Source of the DNA: Pseudomonadota bacterium
GTDB lineage: Bacteria > Pseudomonadota > Alphaproteobacteria > Rhodospirillales > Magnetospirillaceae
Reading direction: 5' to 3'
NCBI GenBank assembly: GCA_021782815.1
Contig: JAJXUO010000020.1
Location: 1-50,198 of the forward strand
Length of the DNA: 50,198 nt
Within the stretch, counting starts at the first letter, position 1. The number at the start of each line of letters is the position of its first letter. Shown one piece after another: positions 18,222 through 28,200 of the stretch. A program made the position numbers and the translations under genes. The notes below the pieces were generated by a model. The model ran no database searches, was not told the DNA's origin, and worked only from the letters and a program-made list of their open reading frames with translations.

Positions 18222-19505
18222 GCGGGCGGCGTTGGCGGCGTCGAGCCGCACCCGCAAGGTCAGGGTTTCCTCGCCGTCTTCCCGGCTCAGGATGTCGCCG
18301 GTGCGGTAAAGCCAGGCCAGGGTGGCGCCGTCGGACAAGGGAAGTTGGAGAACCAGCTCCTGCCGTTCGGCGGCCAGGCAGCGATCCAGCAGGGCCAGCA
18401 TATCGGCCAGGCCCTGTCCGCTCACCGCCGACAGCGGCACCACCTTGTCCTTGGCCCGCGCCGCCTGGTTGGTCACTTCCAGCAAGCGGTGGGCATCGAG
18501 AAGATCGATCTTGTTGTGCGCCTCGATCAGGCCGCGATCCACCGCCTCGGCCACGCCGAGCTCGCGCAGCACCAGCTCGACATCGGCCTTCTGGGCGTCG
18601 CTGTCGGGGTGGGCCACATCGCGCACATGCACGATGATGTCGGCCTCCAGCACCTCCTCCAGGGTGGCGCGGAAGGCGGCCACCAGCTCGTGCGGCAGAT
18701 CGGAAACGAAGCCCACGGTGTCCGAGAGGATCACCGTGCGCCCCGAGGGCAGGTCCAGCGCCCGCATGGTGGGATCGAGGGTGGCGAACAGCTGATCCTT
18801 GGCCAGCACCTCGGCGCGGGTCAGGCTGTTGAACAGGGTGGATTTGCCGGCATTGGTGTAGCCCACCAGGGCGACGATGGGGTAAGGCACGCGGCGGCGC
18901 GCCTTGCGGTGCAGCTCGCGCGTGCGCTTAACCTCTTCCAATTCCTTTTTCAGCTTGACGATGCGGTCGCCGATAAGACGGCGGTCGGCCTCGATCTGGG
19001 TTTCGCCCGGGCCGCCCATGAAGCCGAACCCGCCGCGTTGCCGCTCCAGGTGGGTCCAGGAGCGCACCAGCCGCGAGCGCTGATAGCTGAGAGAGGCCAG
19101 TTCCACCTGCAACCGCCCTTCGCGGGTGCGGGCGCGGGCCCCGAAAATTTCCAGAATCAGGCCGGTGCGGTCGATGACCTTGGCCTTCCAGGCTTTTTCC
19201 AGATTGCGCTGCTGCACCGGCGAGAGATGGCTGTCCACCACCACCAGGCCGATGCCGTGTTCGCGGATCTCCACGCCCAGGCGTTCCACCGCGCCCAGGC
19301 CGATCAGAGTGGCCGGACGCGGCCGCGCCAGCGGCACGATCTCCGTCAGCACGATCTTGAGGGCGATGGCCTCGGCCAGGCCCACCGCCTCGTTCAGACG
19401 CGCCTCGGGGTGCCGCGCCGCGCTGGTGGCGCGCGGCGCGGGGTGCACCACCATGACGCGGGACGGATCCGCCGCCGCGCCGGTTTCATCCTGTAAGGAG
19501 CTCAC
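18180..19505 (-). CDS. hflX: GTPase HflX
   Basis: HflX is a ribosome-associated GTPase that splits stalled 70S ribosomes under stress. It has 441 residues: N-terminal HflX domain, glycine-rich linker [13 protein letters not shown] (about 160-172), G1 GYTNAGKST at 215-223, G3 DTVGF at 262-266 and G4 NKID at 331-334. The start is GTG at 19505, whose GTGA overlaps the hfq stop by 4 bases, so hflX is coupled to hfq as in many proteobacteria. It is the last gene of the long ntr-hfq run and overlaps rsmJ tail to tail. No terminator is visible. Confidence 0.96.
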   Translation of the reverse strand: MSSLQDETGAAADPSRVMVVHPAPRATSAARHPEARLNEAVGLAEAIALKIVLTEIVPLARPRPATLIGLGAVERLGVEIREHGIGLVVVDSHLSPVQQRNLEKAWKAKVIDRTGLILEIFGARARTREGRLQVELASLSYQRSRLVRSWTHLERQRGGFGFMGGPGETQIEADRRLIGDRIVKLKKELEEVKRTRELHRKARRRVPYPIVALVGYTNAGKSTLFNSLTRAEVLAKDQLFATLDPTMRALDLPSGRTVILSDTVGFVSDLPHELVAAFRATLEEVLEADIIVHVRDVAHPDSDAQKADVELVLRELGVAEAVDRGLIEAHNKIDLLDAHRLLEVTNQAARAKDKVVPLSAVSGQGLADMLALLDRCLAAERQELVLQLPLSDGATLAWLYRTGDILSREDGEETLTLRVRLDAANAARLRLMVDHKNIIAG

Positions 19506-19759
19506 TCCTCTTCGGAGCCCTCTTTCCCGGCCGGCTCGAACAGGCTGATGGGCGTGGACGGCATCACCGTGGAAATGGCGTGCTTGTAAACCAGTTGGGT
19601 ATGCCCATCCCGACGCAGCAGCACCGAGAAATTATCAAACCAGGTGACGATGCCCTGGAGCTTGACGCCGTTCACCAGGAAGACGGTGACGGGCGTTTTA
19701 TTCTTGCGGATGTAATTGAGGAATACATCCTGTACGTTTTGCGAGCGATCAGACGTCAT
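19502..19759 (-). CDS. hfq: RNA chaperone Hfq
   Basis: Hfq is a hexameric Sm-like chaperone that matches small RNAs to mRNAs; in nitrogen-fixing alphaproteobacteria it also affects nif expression. The 85-residue protein has Sm1 ([34 protein letters not shown]) and Sm2 with [17 protein letters not shown] is the rim/proximal region. The C-terminal tail (AGKEGSEEE) is short and acidic, as usual in this class. The ATG at 19759 is preceded by a 108-base gap from the upstream phosphatase gene, enough for its own promoter. It overlaps hflX by 4 bases. Confidence 0.98.
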   Translation of the reverse strand: MTSDRSQNVQDVFLNYIRKNKTPVTVFLVNGVKLQGIVTWFDNFSVLLRRDGHTQLVYKHAISTVMPSTPISLFEPAGKEGSEEE

Positions 19760-19867
19760 GGGATTACCTGTTGTTATTGCCCCCAGCCGAAAGAGGAAAA
19801 ACCCCTTCCTTCTCCTTGGGTATCACCAAATGGGAGAGATGTGAACTATTTGTTCGCAAAGGCCGCC

Positions 19868-20542
19868 CTAAGCCAGGGCCCGGATAAGGTCGGCCAAACT
19901 GGCGCCGCCGTCAATATGGCAACAGGGAGGGTGGCGGTCGAATTCGCCGCTTTCGGGGCCGTCGGCGCGCAGGAGGATAGGAATACAACCCGCATTTCGC
20001 GCGCACTGCATATCCACCTCGGCGTCACCGCAAAACCACACATCCGGTCCCGGCGCGATGCCGCTGCCGGACAGGGCCAGCCCCACCGGGGCCGGGGCCG
20101 GTTTGTCGGCCTCGGCATCGGCGGCGCCCACCAGGCGGTGGAACAAGCCGCTCCAGCCGAGATGCTCGGCCTCCTGGCGCAGATAAGCGCCGTTCTTGTT
20201 GCTGACCACCGCCAGCAGCACCCCCTGCCCGGCCAGATCGCGCAGCATGGCCTCGATGCCGGGCAGCGGCGTCAGATGCTCGATATGGATGGCCTCGAAG
20301 GCGGCATAGAACACGTCGCGCGCCTGCTGCCAGCGCTCGCCGAACAGCTCGGGAAAGGAATCCCGCAGCGAGCGGGCCACCCGGCCCTTGGCCTCCGCGA
20401 GACTCCATTCGGCCTGATCCATGGCGCGCAAGGTGGCGTTCATGGCCGCCAGGATGCAGGCCCAGGAATCCACCAGGGTATTGTCCCAGTCGAAGATCAC
20501 CGCGCGGGGCGGGCTCAACACGCCTTCGGCCTGTTCGCTCAT
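19868..20542 (-). CDS. HAD-superfamily phosphatase (phosphoglycolate-phosphatase-like)
   Basis: This cytoplasmic HAD hydrolase has 224 residues. Motif I is VIFDWDNTLVDS with nucleophile D18 and acid D20, motif II VVSNKNG, motif III the lysine of EADKPAPAP, and motif IV FCGDAEVDMQCA. The helical cap follows motif I as in Gph/PGP-type enzymes. The substrate is unassigned; phosphoglycolate or a nucleotide is possible. The ATG at 20542 shares one base with the trkA stop (TGATG), so translation is coupled. Its insertion between trkA and hfq is a lineage feature as far as I recall. Confidence 0.85.
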   Translation of the reverse strand: MSEQAEGVLSPPRAVIFDWDNTLVDSWACILAAMNATLRAMDQAEWSLAEAKGRVARSLRDSFPELFGERWQQARDVFYAAFEAIHIEHLTPLPGIEAMLRDLAGQGVLLAVVSNKNGAYLRQEAEHLGWSGLFHRLVGAADAEADKPAPAPVGLALSGSGIAPGPDVWFCGDAEVDMQCARNAGCIPILLRADGPESGEFDRHPPCCHIDGGASLADLIRALA

Positions 20543-21918
20543 CAAAAGAACTCCAAACGCACCGAAAACAGTTTTTCCACCTTCTTCACGGCTTCGGCGG
20601 CCGAGAACAGGATGACCCGGTCGCCGGCCTGGACCACGGTATTGCCGCGCGGGCTGATCACCTTGCCGTCGCGGACGATGGCGCCGATCAGCACGCCGTT
20701 CGGCAGCTTGACCTCGCGCAGCGGCTTGCCCACCAGCGGCGAGGTTTCCATGGCGTCGGCCTCGATCAGCTCGCCGAAGCCCTCGCTTAGGGAATAGACG
20801 GCGCGGATGCGGCCACGGCGCACATGCTGCAGGATGTGCGAAACGGTAATGGTGCGCGGGCTGATCACCACATCGATGCCCAGCGTGCTCATCAGCGTGG
20901 AATAGTCGGTCTTGTTGACCAGGGCCATCACCCGCTTGCAGCCTTGGCGCTTGGCCAGCAGCGCCGCCAGAATATTGGTTTCGTCGTCGTTGGTGACCGC
21001 CACCACGGTTTCGGCCGAGCCCACCGCCGCCTCTTCCAGAATGGCGCTGTCCAGAACGTCGCCGTTCAGCACCATGGTGCTGTTGAGCTGGCGGGCCACC
21101 TCCTCGGCGCGGGCCGGATCCATTTCCACCACCTTGGCCGAAACGCCCGAGGGCAGCCCTTCGATCTGCTGGGCCAGAAACAGGCCGATATGGCCGCCGC
21201 CGAAAATAACGATGCGCCGGGCCTCGGGTTCTTCGTGGCCGAAGGCCGACATGGCGCGGGCGGCATGCTGGCTGTCCACCACGAACATCACCTCGTCGCC
21301 CGGCAGCATCTGGTCCTCGGCGCTGGGCACCAGCGGCTTGCCGTTGCGCACGATGCCGATCACCACGATGTTGAGATCGGGGAACAGCACGGTGAGCTGG
21401 CGCAGCGGCGTGTTGACCAGCGGCGTCTGTTCGGTGCAGCGCACGCCGATCAGGCGCACCTTGTCGTCGGCCAGGGGGATGACCTCGAGGGCCCCCGGCA
21501 CGTGCAGGCGCCGGGCCACGGCGCGCGCCACCTCGATCTCGGGCGAGATGATGACGTCGATGGGCAGGCTGTCGCGGGCAAAGAGATTGGACCAGATGGG
21601 CTGCAGATAGTTCTGGCTGCGCACGCGCGCCACCTTGGTGGGCACGTTGAACAGGGAGTGAGCCACCTGGCAGGCCACCATGTTGACCTCGTCGGCCGCC
21701 GTCACCGCGATCAGCATGTCGGCATCGGCGGCGCCGGCCTGCTCCAGCACCGCCGGATGGGAGGCGTGCCCCTGCACGCACTGCACGTCGAGGGTGTTGC
21801 CCATCTTGCGGATCAGTTCGGGCCGCTGATCGATGACGGTGACGTCGTTGTTTTCCTGGGCCAGATAGCGGGCGATATTGAAGCCCACCTGACCGGCGCC
21901 GCATATGATGACCTTCAT
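20542..21918 (-). CDS. trkA: Trk system potassium uptake protein TrkA
   Basis: TrkA is the peripheral NAD/ATP-binding regulator of the TrkH/TrkG K+ channel. The 458-residue protein is two RCK units in tandem: first Rossmann MKVIICGAGQVGFNIARYLA (7-12), then TrkA-C, then second Rossmann IVIFGGGHIGLFLAQQIEG near 235, then TrkA-C ending GDRVILFSAAEAVKKVEKLF. No trkH is present in the window. The ATG at 21918 has GGGGG 5 bases before it and a perfect 12-bp palindrome (21929-21940) just beyond. It follows ntrX by 50 bases, the order seen in Azospirillum and relatives. Confidence 0.95.
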   Translation of the reverse strand: MKVIICGAGQVGFNIARYLAQENNDVTVIDQRPELIRKMGNTLDVQCVQGHASHPAVLEQAGAADADMLIAVTAADEVNMVACQVAHSLFNVPTKVARVRSQNYLQPIWSNLFARDSLPIDVIISPEIEVARAVARRLHVPGALEVIPLADDKVRLIGVRCTEQTPLVNTPLRQLTVLFPDLNIVVIGIVRNGKPLVPSAEDQMLPGDEVMFVVDSQHAARAMSAFGHEEPEARRIVIFGGGHIGLFLAQQIEGLPSGVSAKVVEMDPARAEEVARQLNSTMVLNGDVLDSAILEEAAVGSAETVVAVTNDDETNILAALLAKRQGCKRVMALVNKTDYSTLMSTLGIDVVISPRTITVSHILQHVRRGRIRAVYSLSEGFGELIEADAMETSPLVGKPLREVKLPNGVLIGAIVRDGKVISPRGNTVVQAGDRVILFSAAEAVKKVEKLFSVRLEFF

Positions 21919-21928
21919 GACATCCCCC

Positions 21929-21940
21929 GAACGATCGTTC
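21929..21940. promoter_or_regulatory. Perfect 12-bp palindrome between ntrX and trkA
   Basis: GAACGATCGTTC ends 11 bases before the trkA ATG, immediately upstream of its ribosome site. It could be an operator or mRNA element controlling trkA separately from ntrX. The regulator is unknown. Confidence 0.4.
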
Positions 21941-21968
21941 CGTTCATGAAATCGCCCTTCCCGAGGTT

Positions 21969-23357
21969 TTAAACCCGGGCCTTATCGTCGGTATTGACCC
22001 CCAGCGACTTCAGCTTGCGGTGCAGGGCCGAGCGCTCCATCCCCACGAAGGTGGCGGTGCGCGAGATATTGCCGGCAAAGCGGTTCACCTGGGCCAGCAG
22101 ATATTCCCGTTCGAACACCTCGCGCGCTTCGCGCAGCGGCAGCGTCATGATTTCACTGGATTTTTCCCAGCGCAGCACCACCGGGGTAATGGCGCCGATC
22201 TCGGGCGGCAGCATGTCGGCGCGAATCATTTCGCGGGCGTCGCCCGGGGCCATGATCAGCAGCCAGTCCATCACGTTGCGCAATTGCCGCACATTGCCGG
22301 GCCAGTCGTAGGCCTGCAGGGCGGCGATGGCGTCCTCGCCCACCGGGCGCGGCGCCAGACCGGCGGTTTGCGCCGCCCGCTCCATGAAATAGCGCACCAG
22401 CAAGGGAATGTCTTCCCGGCGATCGCGCAAGGACGGCACTTTCAGGGGCACCACGTTCAGACGGTAATAAAGATCCTCGCGGAAACGGCCGGCGCCGATT
22501 TCGGCCAGAAGATCGCGGTTGGTGGTGGCCATCACCCGCACATCCACCTCCACGCGCTGGCCGCCGCCCACCCGTTCGAAGGTCTGGTCCTGCAACACCC
22601 GCACGATCTTGCCCTGGGTTTCCAGCGGCATGTCGGCCACCTCGTCCAGCACCAGGGTGCCGCCGTGCGCCTGTTCGAAGGTGCCGATCTTATGTTCGTG
22701 GTCGCCGCCTTCCACGCCGAACAGCTCGGCTTCCATGCGTTCGGGATGCATGGCGGCGCAGTTGACCACCACGAAAGGCCCGCCCGCCCGCTTCGACAGG
22801 CGGTGCAGCAGGCGCGCCACCACTTCCTTGCCGACGCCGGGGGCGCCGGTGATCAGCACCCGCGACCCGGTGGGGGCCACCCGTTCCACATTCTGGCGCA
22901 ACTGGTTGACGCAGGAGGACTGCCCCAGCAGATCCTCCTCGGTGATGGAGCCGCGCGCCTTCAGTTCCTGAATCTCGCGGCGCATACGCGCCGACTCGAT
23001 GGCCCGTTGCACCACCAGCAGCAGGCGGTCGGCCTGGAAAGGCTTTTCGATGAATTCGTAGGCGCCGTGCTTGATGGCGGTGACGGCGGTTTCGATATTG
23101 CCGTGCCCGCTCATCATCACCACCGGCACCATGGGATGATCGCGCTTGATCTCCGCCAGAATCTGCAGGCCGTCCAGTTTGCTGCCCTGAATCCAGATAT
23201 CCAGCAGCACCAGGCTGGGCCTGCGCCGGTTGATGGCGTCCAGGGCGTCGTCGCTGTTGGCGGCTTCGCGGGTCTGATAGCCTTCGTCTTCCAAAAGACC
23301 GGACACCAGCATGCGGATGTCGGCCTCGTCGTCGACGATGAGAATATCATGCGCCAT
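21969..23357 (-). CDS. ntrX: Nitrogen/redox response regulator NtrX
   Basis: NtrX is the partner of NtrY in nitrogen, redox and envelope control. It has 462 residues: receiver domain with D53 (LVLLDIWIQG), AAA+ domain with Walker A GAPGVGKE at 171-178 and Walker B LVLDEVAD, and a C-terminal Fis-type helix-turn-helix (NISRTATFVGMERSALHRKL). The sigma-54-contact loop GAFTGA is absent (the region reads ELFGVEGGDHEHKIG at about 211-225), as known for alphaproteobacterial NtrX, so it probably does not activate sigma-54 polymerase. The ATG at 23357 (GGTGAG 5-6 bases upstream) is chosen over GTG at 23363. It overlaps ntrY by 11 bases. Confidence 0.95.
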   Translation of the reverse strand: MAHDILIVDDEADIRMLVSGLLEDEGYQTREAANSDDALDAINRRRPSLVLLDIWIQGSKLDGLQILAEIKRDHPMVPVVMMSGHGNIETAVTAIKHGAYEFIEKPFQADRLLLVVQRAIESARMRREIQELKARGSITEEDLLGQSSCVNQLRQNVERVAPTGSRVLITGAPGVGKEVVARLLHRLSKRAGGPFVVVNCAAMHPERMEAELFGVEGGDHEHKIGTFEQAHGGTLVLDEVADMPLETQGKIVRVLQDQTFERVGGGQRVEVDVRVMATTNRDLLAEIGAGRFREDLYYRLNVVPLKVPSLRDRREDIPLLVRYFMERAAQTAGLAPRPVGEDAIAALQAYDWPGNVRQLRNVMDWLLIMAPGDAREMIRADMLPPEIGAITPVVLRWEKSSEIMTLPLREAREVFEREYLLAQVNRFAGNISRTATFVGMERSALHRKLKSLGVNTDDKARV

Positions 23358-25623
23358 GGTCACTCACCGTATTCACCACGTTACCTTGCGGCCCCGCCGG
23401 GCGGTCGCCGGGGCGGAACACCATGCTGATCCGGGCGCCCGTGCCGCCATCGAGGGCGGCGCGGTCTTCCAGAACCAGTTCACCCCCATGGTCTTCCATG
23501 ATTTTCCGGACGATGGCAAGCCCCAATCCGGTGCCCTTGGCCCGGGTGGTGACGTAAGGCTCGGTCAGACGGTCGCGCTCCTCCACCGGCAATCCCTTAC
23601 CGTTATCCTCGATGGACACCACGATTTCCCCCGCCGTTTCCCGCAAGGTAACGGCGATGCGGCCGGGCTCCAGCCCGTCACCGCCGCGGCCCTCGATGGC
23701 CTCGACGGCATTTTTCAGCAGATTGGTCAAAGCCTGGCCGATCTGGCGGCCATCGCACGGCAGGGTCACCGCCGCCTCGGGCAGATGGCTCTCGAAGCCG
23801 ACGGCGGGATAGCCGTTGCGCGCCAGAAACACCGCCTGGCGCACCAGATCGCCCAGGTTTTCATGCTTCATCACCGGCGCGGGCATGCGGGCGAAGGACG
23901 AGAATTCGTCCACCATGCGGCCGATATCGCCCACCTGGCGGATAATGGTGTCGGTGCAGGTGATGAAGGTTTCCGGATCCGTGCTGATCTGCTTCAGATA
24001 TTTGCGCTTCAACCGCTCGGCCGACAACTGGATGGGGGTGAGCGGATTTTTAATCTCGTGGGCGATGCGCCGGGCCACGTCGGCCCAGGCCGCCTTGCGC
24101 TGGGCCGAGGCCAGCTCCGACATGTCGTCGAAGGTGGCGACGAAGCCGGTCACCGTCTCGCTTTCGTCCCGCTCGGCGGAGATGCGCACCAGAAGAGTGC
24201 GTTGGCGACCCTCGCGCCGCAGCACGATCTCGCTTTGCACCGGGCGTTCGGGGCGGTTGCGCACCGTGTCCAGAAGATCGGCCATTTCCGGTACCGCCTC
24301 GCCCAGGGAGCGGCCGGACAAGTCCTGGGCCTCCATGCCCAGAAGCTCGGTGGCGGAGCGGTTGGGCAGTTCGATGGCGCCGTTGACGTCGAGCCCGATC
24401 ACCCCGGCCGAGACCCCGGACAGCACGGTTTCGGTAAAGCGCCGCCGCTCGTCCAGTTCGCGGTTGACGGTCATCAGATCGTGGCGCTGCGCGCCCAATT
24501 GGCTGGCCATGCGGTTGAAGGCGCGGCTTAAGGAGCGCAACTCGTCGCTGGCGGCGCTGGCGTCCACCCGCGCCGAGAGATCGCCGACGCGGATGCGCTC
24601 GGCGGCATCGATCAGGGCGATGATGGGCGAGGCCAGCTGGGTGGCCAGCGACAGCCCCACCCACACCGCGGCCAGCAGCAGCAGCAGCGCCACCACGGCG
24701 AAAATGGCCGAAAATTTGATCTCCAGGTGCGAGCGCGCCCCTTCCAGGCGCTGGTATTCCTCCACCGCCTGGGTGGTGCGGGTGACGTGCCCTAAAACCT
24801 TGGGATCGACGAAGCGCCCCACGAACAGATAGGTTTCGCTCAAGGGATCATCCAGGCGCACCAGGGCGCGCACCTTGTCGTCGCCCGGCACGATGATGAT
24901 GGCCACCTTGCCGTTCTGCGCCTGCTGGTAGGCCCAGACCGGAATATGCTCGATGGCGGCGGTCATGGAAAACGACAGGGCGCTGCTGGCGATGATGCCG
25001 GAGCCGCGCACGAACACCACCACCTCGGGCAGGGCGCGGATCTCGGCCTGGCTGCTGATCACCTGTTCCAGGCGGATCGGGCTGTGCAGCAGGGCCGGCC
25101 CCCAGCGGTCGAGGTCGTAGGCCATGGCCAGGGCGTCGCCGCCGATGGCCTGCTGATGCTCCTCCAGATAGGCGTTGGCCACCACCAGGGATTCGTTGAC
25201 CGCCGTCGACACCCGGCTGTTGAACCACTGCTCCACCCCGAAATGGATCAGCAGGGTGGAAAACACCGCCACCAGGATGGCCGGGGCCACCGACACCACC
25301 GAAAACATCAGCACCAGGCGGATATGCAGCTTGGCCCCCGCCCCGCCGCTGCGCCGTTCGGCCCACACCCGCGCCACCCGGCGCATCACCAGCCCCAGCA
25401 GCAGCAGCACCAGCAGCAGATCGAGCACCAGCAGCACCAGAACGATCTTGGGGTTCAGGGCGCCGCCCAGCGGCCGGGCATTGGTCAGGGCGGCATAGGT
25501 GGCCATGCCCGACAGGATCACCCCCAGGGTCAGAGCCACCGTCAGCTTGCGCGGCAGATTGACGCGGCGCGCCCACAGGCGCAGCCGCAGAAAGAGCCTC
25601 AGCCGCTCGGACATTTCCCTCAT
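23347..25623 (-). CDS. ntrY: Sensor histidine kinase NtrY
   Basis: NtrY is the membrane sensor of the NtrYX pair, 758 residues. Hydrophobic segments near 25-85 and 100-130 form the N-terminal membrane region, followed by an extracytoplasmic sensor (about 130-290), another membrane segment (FSAIFAVVALLLLLAAVWVG) and HAMP (ASPIIALIDAAERIRVGDLS). A PAS domain, HisKA with ARRIAHEIKNPLTP (His near 523) and an HATPase with NLLKNAVEA, DNGKGLP and GTGLGLAIVRKI complete it. The ATG at 25623 has GGAAGG 7 bases upstream; the in-frame ATG at 25614 is too close to any ribosome site. It lies 16 bases after ntrC and overlaps ntrX. Confidence 0.96.
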   Translation of the reverse strand: MREMSERLRLFLRLRLWARRVNLPRKLTVALTLGVILSGMATYAALTNARPLGGALNPKIVLVLLVLDLLLVLLLLGLVMRRVARVWAERRSGGAGAKLHIRLVLMFSVVSVAPAILVAVFSTLLIHFGVEQWFNSRVSTAVNESLVVANAYLEEHQQAIGGDALAMAYDLDRWGPALLHSPIRLEQVISSQAEIRALPEVVVFVRGSGIIASSALSFSMTAAIEHIPVWAYQQAQNGKVAIIIVPGDDKVRALVRLDDPLSETYLFVGRFVDPKVLGHVTRTTQAVEEYQRLEGARSHLEIKFSAIFAVVALLLLLAAVWVGLSLATQLASPIIALIDAAERIRVGDLSARVDASAASDELRSLSRAFNRMASQLGAQRHDLMTVNRELDERRRFTETVLSGVSAGVIGLDVNGAIELPNRSATELLGMEAQDLSGRSLGEAVPEMADLLDTVRNRPERPVQSEIVLRREGRQRTLLVRISAERDESETVTGFVATFDDMSELASAQRKAAWADVARRIAHEIKNPLTPIQLSAERLKRKYLKQISTDPETFITCTDTIIRQVGDIGRMVDEFSSFARMPAPVMKHENLGDLVRQAVFLARNGYPAVGFESHLPEAAVTLPCDGRQIGQALTNLLKNAVEAIEGRGGDGLEPGRIAVTLRETAGEIVVSIEDNGKGLPVEERDRLTEPYVTTRAKGTGLGLAIVRKIMEDHGGELVLEDRAALDGGTGARISMVFRPGDRPAGPQGNVVNTVSDHGA

Positions 25624-25639
25624 CTTGGGGCCTTCCGGG

Positions 25640-27079
25640 TTATTTCAGGCCGCGCACAACCTGGATGTCGAGATCCTTGATCTTCTTGCGCAAGGTGTTG
25701 CGGTTCAGCCCCAGCACCTGCGCCGCCTTGATCTGGTTGCCGCGGGTGGCCTCCAGGGTCAGGGTGATCAGGGGCCGCTCGATCTCGCGCAGGACCCGGT
25801 CGTAAACTCCGGCGGCGGGCAGGCCGTCGGCATGGGCGGCGAAATAATCACGCAGATGCCGCTCCACCGTGGCGCTCAACCCCTCGTTTTCCGGCGCGGC
25901 GGACGCGTCGGCGGGGGCGGCCCCGCCCGAAAGCTCGGCCTCCACCACCTCGATGCCGATCACCTCCTGGGAATAGAGGGCGGCCAGGCGGCGCACCAGA
26001 TTTTCCAGCTCGCGCACATTGCCGGGCCAGCGGTGGCGGCGCATGCGGTCCATGGCCAGGCTGTCCATGGTCTTGGCCGGAAGCCCCTCGGATGCGGCCT
26101 GCGACAGGAAATGCCGCACCAGTTCGGGAATATCCTCGGTGCGCTCGCGCAGGGGCGGCAGGCGGATGGGCACCACGTTCAGGCGGTAGAACAGATCCTC
26201 GCGGAACAGGCCCTGGCGGATCAGCTGCGTCAGATCGCGGTGGGTGGCGGCGACGATGCGCACATTGGCGCGGATGGGGGTGCGGCCGCCCACGGTGGTA
26301 TATTCCCCCTCCTGCAGCACGCGCAAAAGACGGGTCTGGGCCTCGGGCGGCATGTCGCCGATCTCGTCCAGGAACAGGGTGCCGCCCTCGGCCTGTTCGA
26401 AACGGCCGGCGGCGCGCTGGGTGGCGCCGGTAAAGGCGCCCTTTTCGTGGCCGAAAAGCTCGCTTTCGATCAGTTCTCGCGGAATGGCCGCCATATTGAT
26501 GGCCACGAAGGGACCGTTGCGGCGCTTGCCGTAATCATGCAGGGCGCGGGCCACCAGCTCCTTGCCGGTCCCGGATTCGCCGGTGATCATCACCGTGAGA
26601 TCGGTGCCCATCAGGCGGGCCAGGGTGCGATAGATCTCCTGCATGGCCGCCGAGCGGCCGATCAGCGGCAGATTGTCGTCGGCCTCGTCCGCCGACTCTT
26701 CGGCGGCGGGCGAGCGCGGCGTGGTCAGGGCGCGCTGCACCACGTTGACCAGTTCGCGGATATCGAACGGCTTGGGCAGATATTCAAAGGCGCCGCGCTG
26801 GGCCGCCTTCACCGCCGTCAGCAGGGTGTTTTGCGCGCTCATGACGATGATGCGCATCTCGGGGCGGATCTTCTTGATGCGCGGCAGCAGATCGAGGCCG
26901 TTTTCATCGGGCATCACCACGTCGGTGATGACCAGATCCCCTTCCCCATCGGAAATCCAGCGCCACAGGGTGGAGGCGTTGCCGGTGGTGCGCACCTCAT
27001 ATCCGGCGCGGCCCAGGGCCTGGGTCAGAACGGTGCGGATGCCGCGGTCGTCGTCGGCGACGAGAATGGTGGAAGTCAT
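25640..27079 (-). CDS. ntrC: Nitrogen regulation response regulator NtrC (NRI)
   Basis: NtrC is the sigma-54-dependent activator of nitrogen-scavenging genes. It has 479 residues: receiver with D53 ([14 protein letters not shown]), AAA+ domain with Walker A GESGTGKE at 167-174, an intact sigma-54 contact loop GAFTGA at 214-219 and [10 protein letters not shown], and a Fis-like helix-turn-helix at the C-terminus ([20 protein letters not shown]). A flexible Ala/Glu-rich stretch separates the AAA+ and DNA-binding parts. The ATG at 27079 overlaps ntrB by 4 bases. It is phosphorylated by NtrB under nitrogen limitation. Confidence 0.97.
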   Translation of the reverse strand: MTSTILVADDDRGIRTVLTQALGRAGYEVRTTGNASTLWRWISDGEGDLVITDVVMPDENGLDLLPRIKKIRPEMRIIVMSAQNTLLTAVKAAQRGAFEYLPKPFDIRELVNVVQRALTTPRSPAAEESADEADDNLPLIGRSAAMQEIYRTLARLMGTDLTVMITGESGTGKELVARALHDYGKRRNGPFVAINMAAIPRELIESELFGHEKGAFTGATQRAAGRFEQAEGGTLFLDEIGDMPPEAQTRLLRVLQEGEYTTVGGRTPIRANVRIVAATHRDLTQLIRQGLFREDLFYRLNVVPIRLPPLRERTEDIPELVRHFLSQAASEGLPAKTMDSLAMDRMRRHRWPGNVRELENLVRRLAALYSQEVIGIEVVEAELSGGAAPADASAAPENEGLSATVERHLRDYFAAHADGLPAAGVYDRVLREIERPLITLTLEATRGNQIKAAQVLGLNRNTLRKKIKDLDIQVVRGLK

Positions 27080-28200
27080 CTCTGGAAGCTGTCCTCGTGC
27101 TGAACCATGGGCAGCATGACACGGAACACCGTGCGGCGCGGCTGGCTGTCGAATTCCACCACGCCGCCATGATCGCCGATGATCTTGGCCACCAGGGCCA
27201 GGCCCAGGCCGGACCCCGATACCTTGGTGGTGACGAAGGGGTCGAAAAGATGGGGACGCAGATCCTCGGGTATGCCGGGGCCGTTGTCCTGCACGCTGAC
27301 CACCAGCGGCAGATGCATGCGGGTTTCGGCGCCGGGCACCGCCAGACGGATACCGTGCTGGAAGGCGGTGGACAGCACCACCTCGCCGCCCTCATTGCCC
27401 ACGGCCTCGCAGGCGTTCTTGACCAGATTGAGGAAGACCTGCACCAACTGGTCGCGGTTGCCGGGCACCGGCGGCAGCGAGGGATCGTAAAGCTCCTGGA
27501 AGCGCACATTACGGCCGAACCCGGCCTGGGCCACCCGGCGCACATGCTCCATCACGCCGTGGATGTTCACCGGGTCGCGCTCGATGGGGCGCTTGTCGGA
27601 GAACACCTCCATGCGGTTGACCAGCGAAACGATGCGATCGGACTCCTCGCAGATCAGCTGCGTCAGGGTGCGGTCTTCCGGCGAACAGTTCTGTTCAAGC
27701 AGCTGGGCGGCGCCGCGGATGCCCGACAGCGGATTTTTCACCTCATGCGCCAGCATGGCGGCCATGGCGGTGACCGAACGGGCCGAATTGCGATGATTGA
27801 GCTGATGACCGATCTTGAGGGCGATGGATTGTTCGTGCAACGAAACCACCACCCATTTCGGCACCTCCACCAGGGGCGCCACCGACATGTTCATGGTGCG
27901 GGCCCCGGTGCGCGGGCTGTCCAGCGGCACGCCGTATTCCGACACGCTGGTGCCGTCCTGGCGGGCCTGGCCGATCAGCGAGAACAGCTGGCAGTCGCCG
28001 GGCAGGATTTCGCTCAAGGCCATCCCAGCGAGGTGATTGGCCGAGGATTCGAACAGATCCTCGGCGGCGGTATTGACCTGCTGGATCAGCCCGTCCTCGT
28101 CCAGGACCAGCACGGCGGCCATCAGGGCGTTGAGGACGGAGGCGGGATCGATCTGGGGCTGCACGGTCTTTCGCCTTAAAAAAGCAAGTTTTCTACTCAT
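27076..28200 (-). CDS. ntrB: Nitrogen regulation sensor kinase NtrB (NRII)
   Basis: NtrB is a cytoplasmic kinase/phosphatase controlled by PII proteins. It has 374 residues: PAS domain (about 20-125: [29 protein letters not shown]), HisKA with [16 protein letters not shown] (H152) and HATPase with [16 protein letters not shown] and [12 protein letters not shown]. There is no membrane segment, as expected. The ATG at 28200 overlaps the dusB stop by 4 bases and ntrC follows with another 4-base overlap, so dusB-ntrB-ntrC are coupled as in Rhodobacter and Azospirillum (nifR3-ntrBC). Confidence 0.97.
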   Translation of the reverse strand: MSRKLAFLRRKTVQPQIDPASVLNALMAAVLVLDEDGLIQQVNTAAEDLFESSANHLAGMALSEILPGDCQLFSLIGQARQDGTSVSEYGVPLDSPRTGARTMNMSVAPLVEVPKWVVVSLHEQSIALKIGHQLNHRNSARSVTAMAAMLAHEVKNPLSGIRGAAQLLEQNCSPEDRTLTQLICEESDRIVSLVNRMEVFSDKRPIERDPVNIHGVMEHVRRVAQAGFGRNVRFQELYDPSLPPVPGNRDQLVQVFLNLVKNACEAVGNEGGEVVLSTAFQHGIRLAVPGAETRMHLPLVVSVQDNGPGIPEDLRPHLFDPFVTTKVSGSGLGLALVAKIIGDHGGVVEFDSQPRRTVFRVMLPMVQHEDSFQR

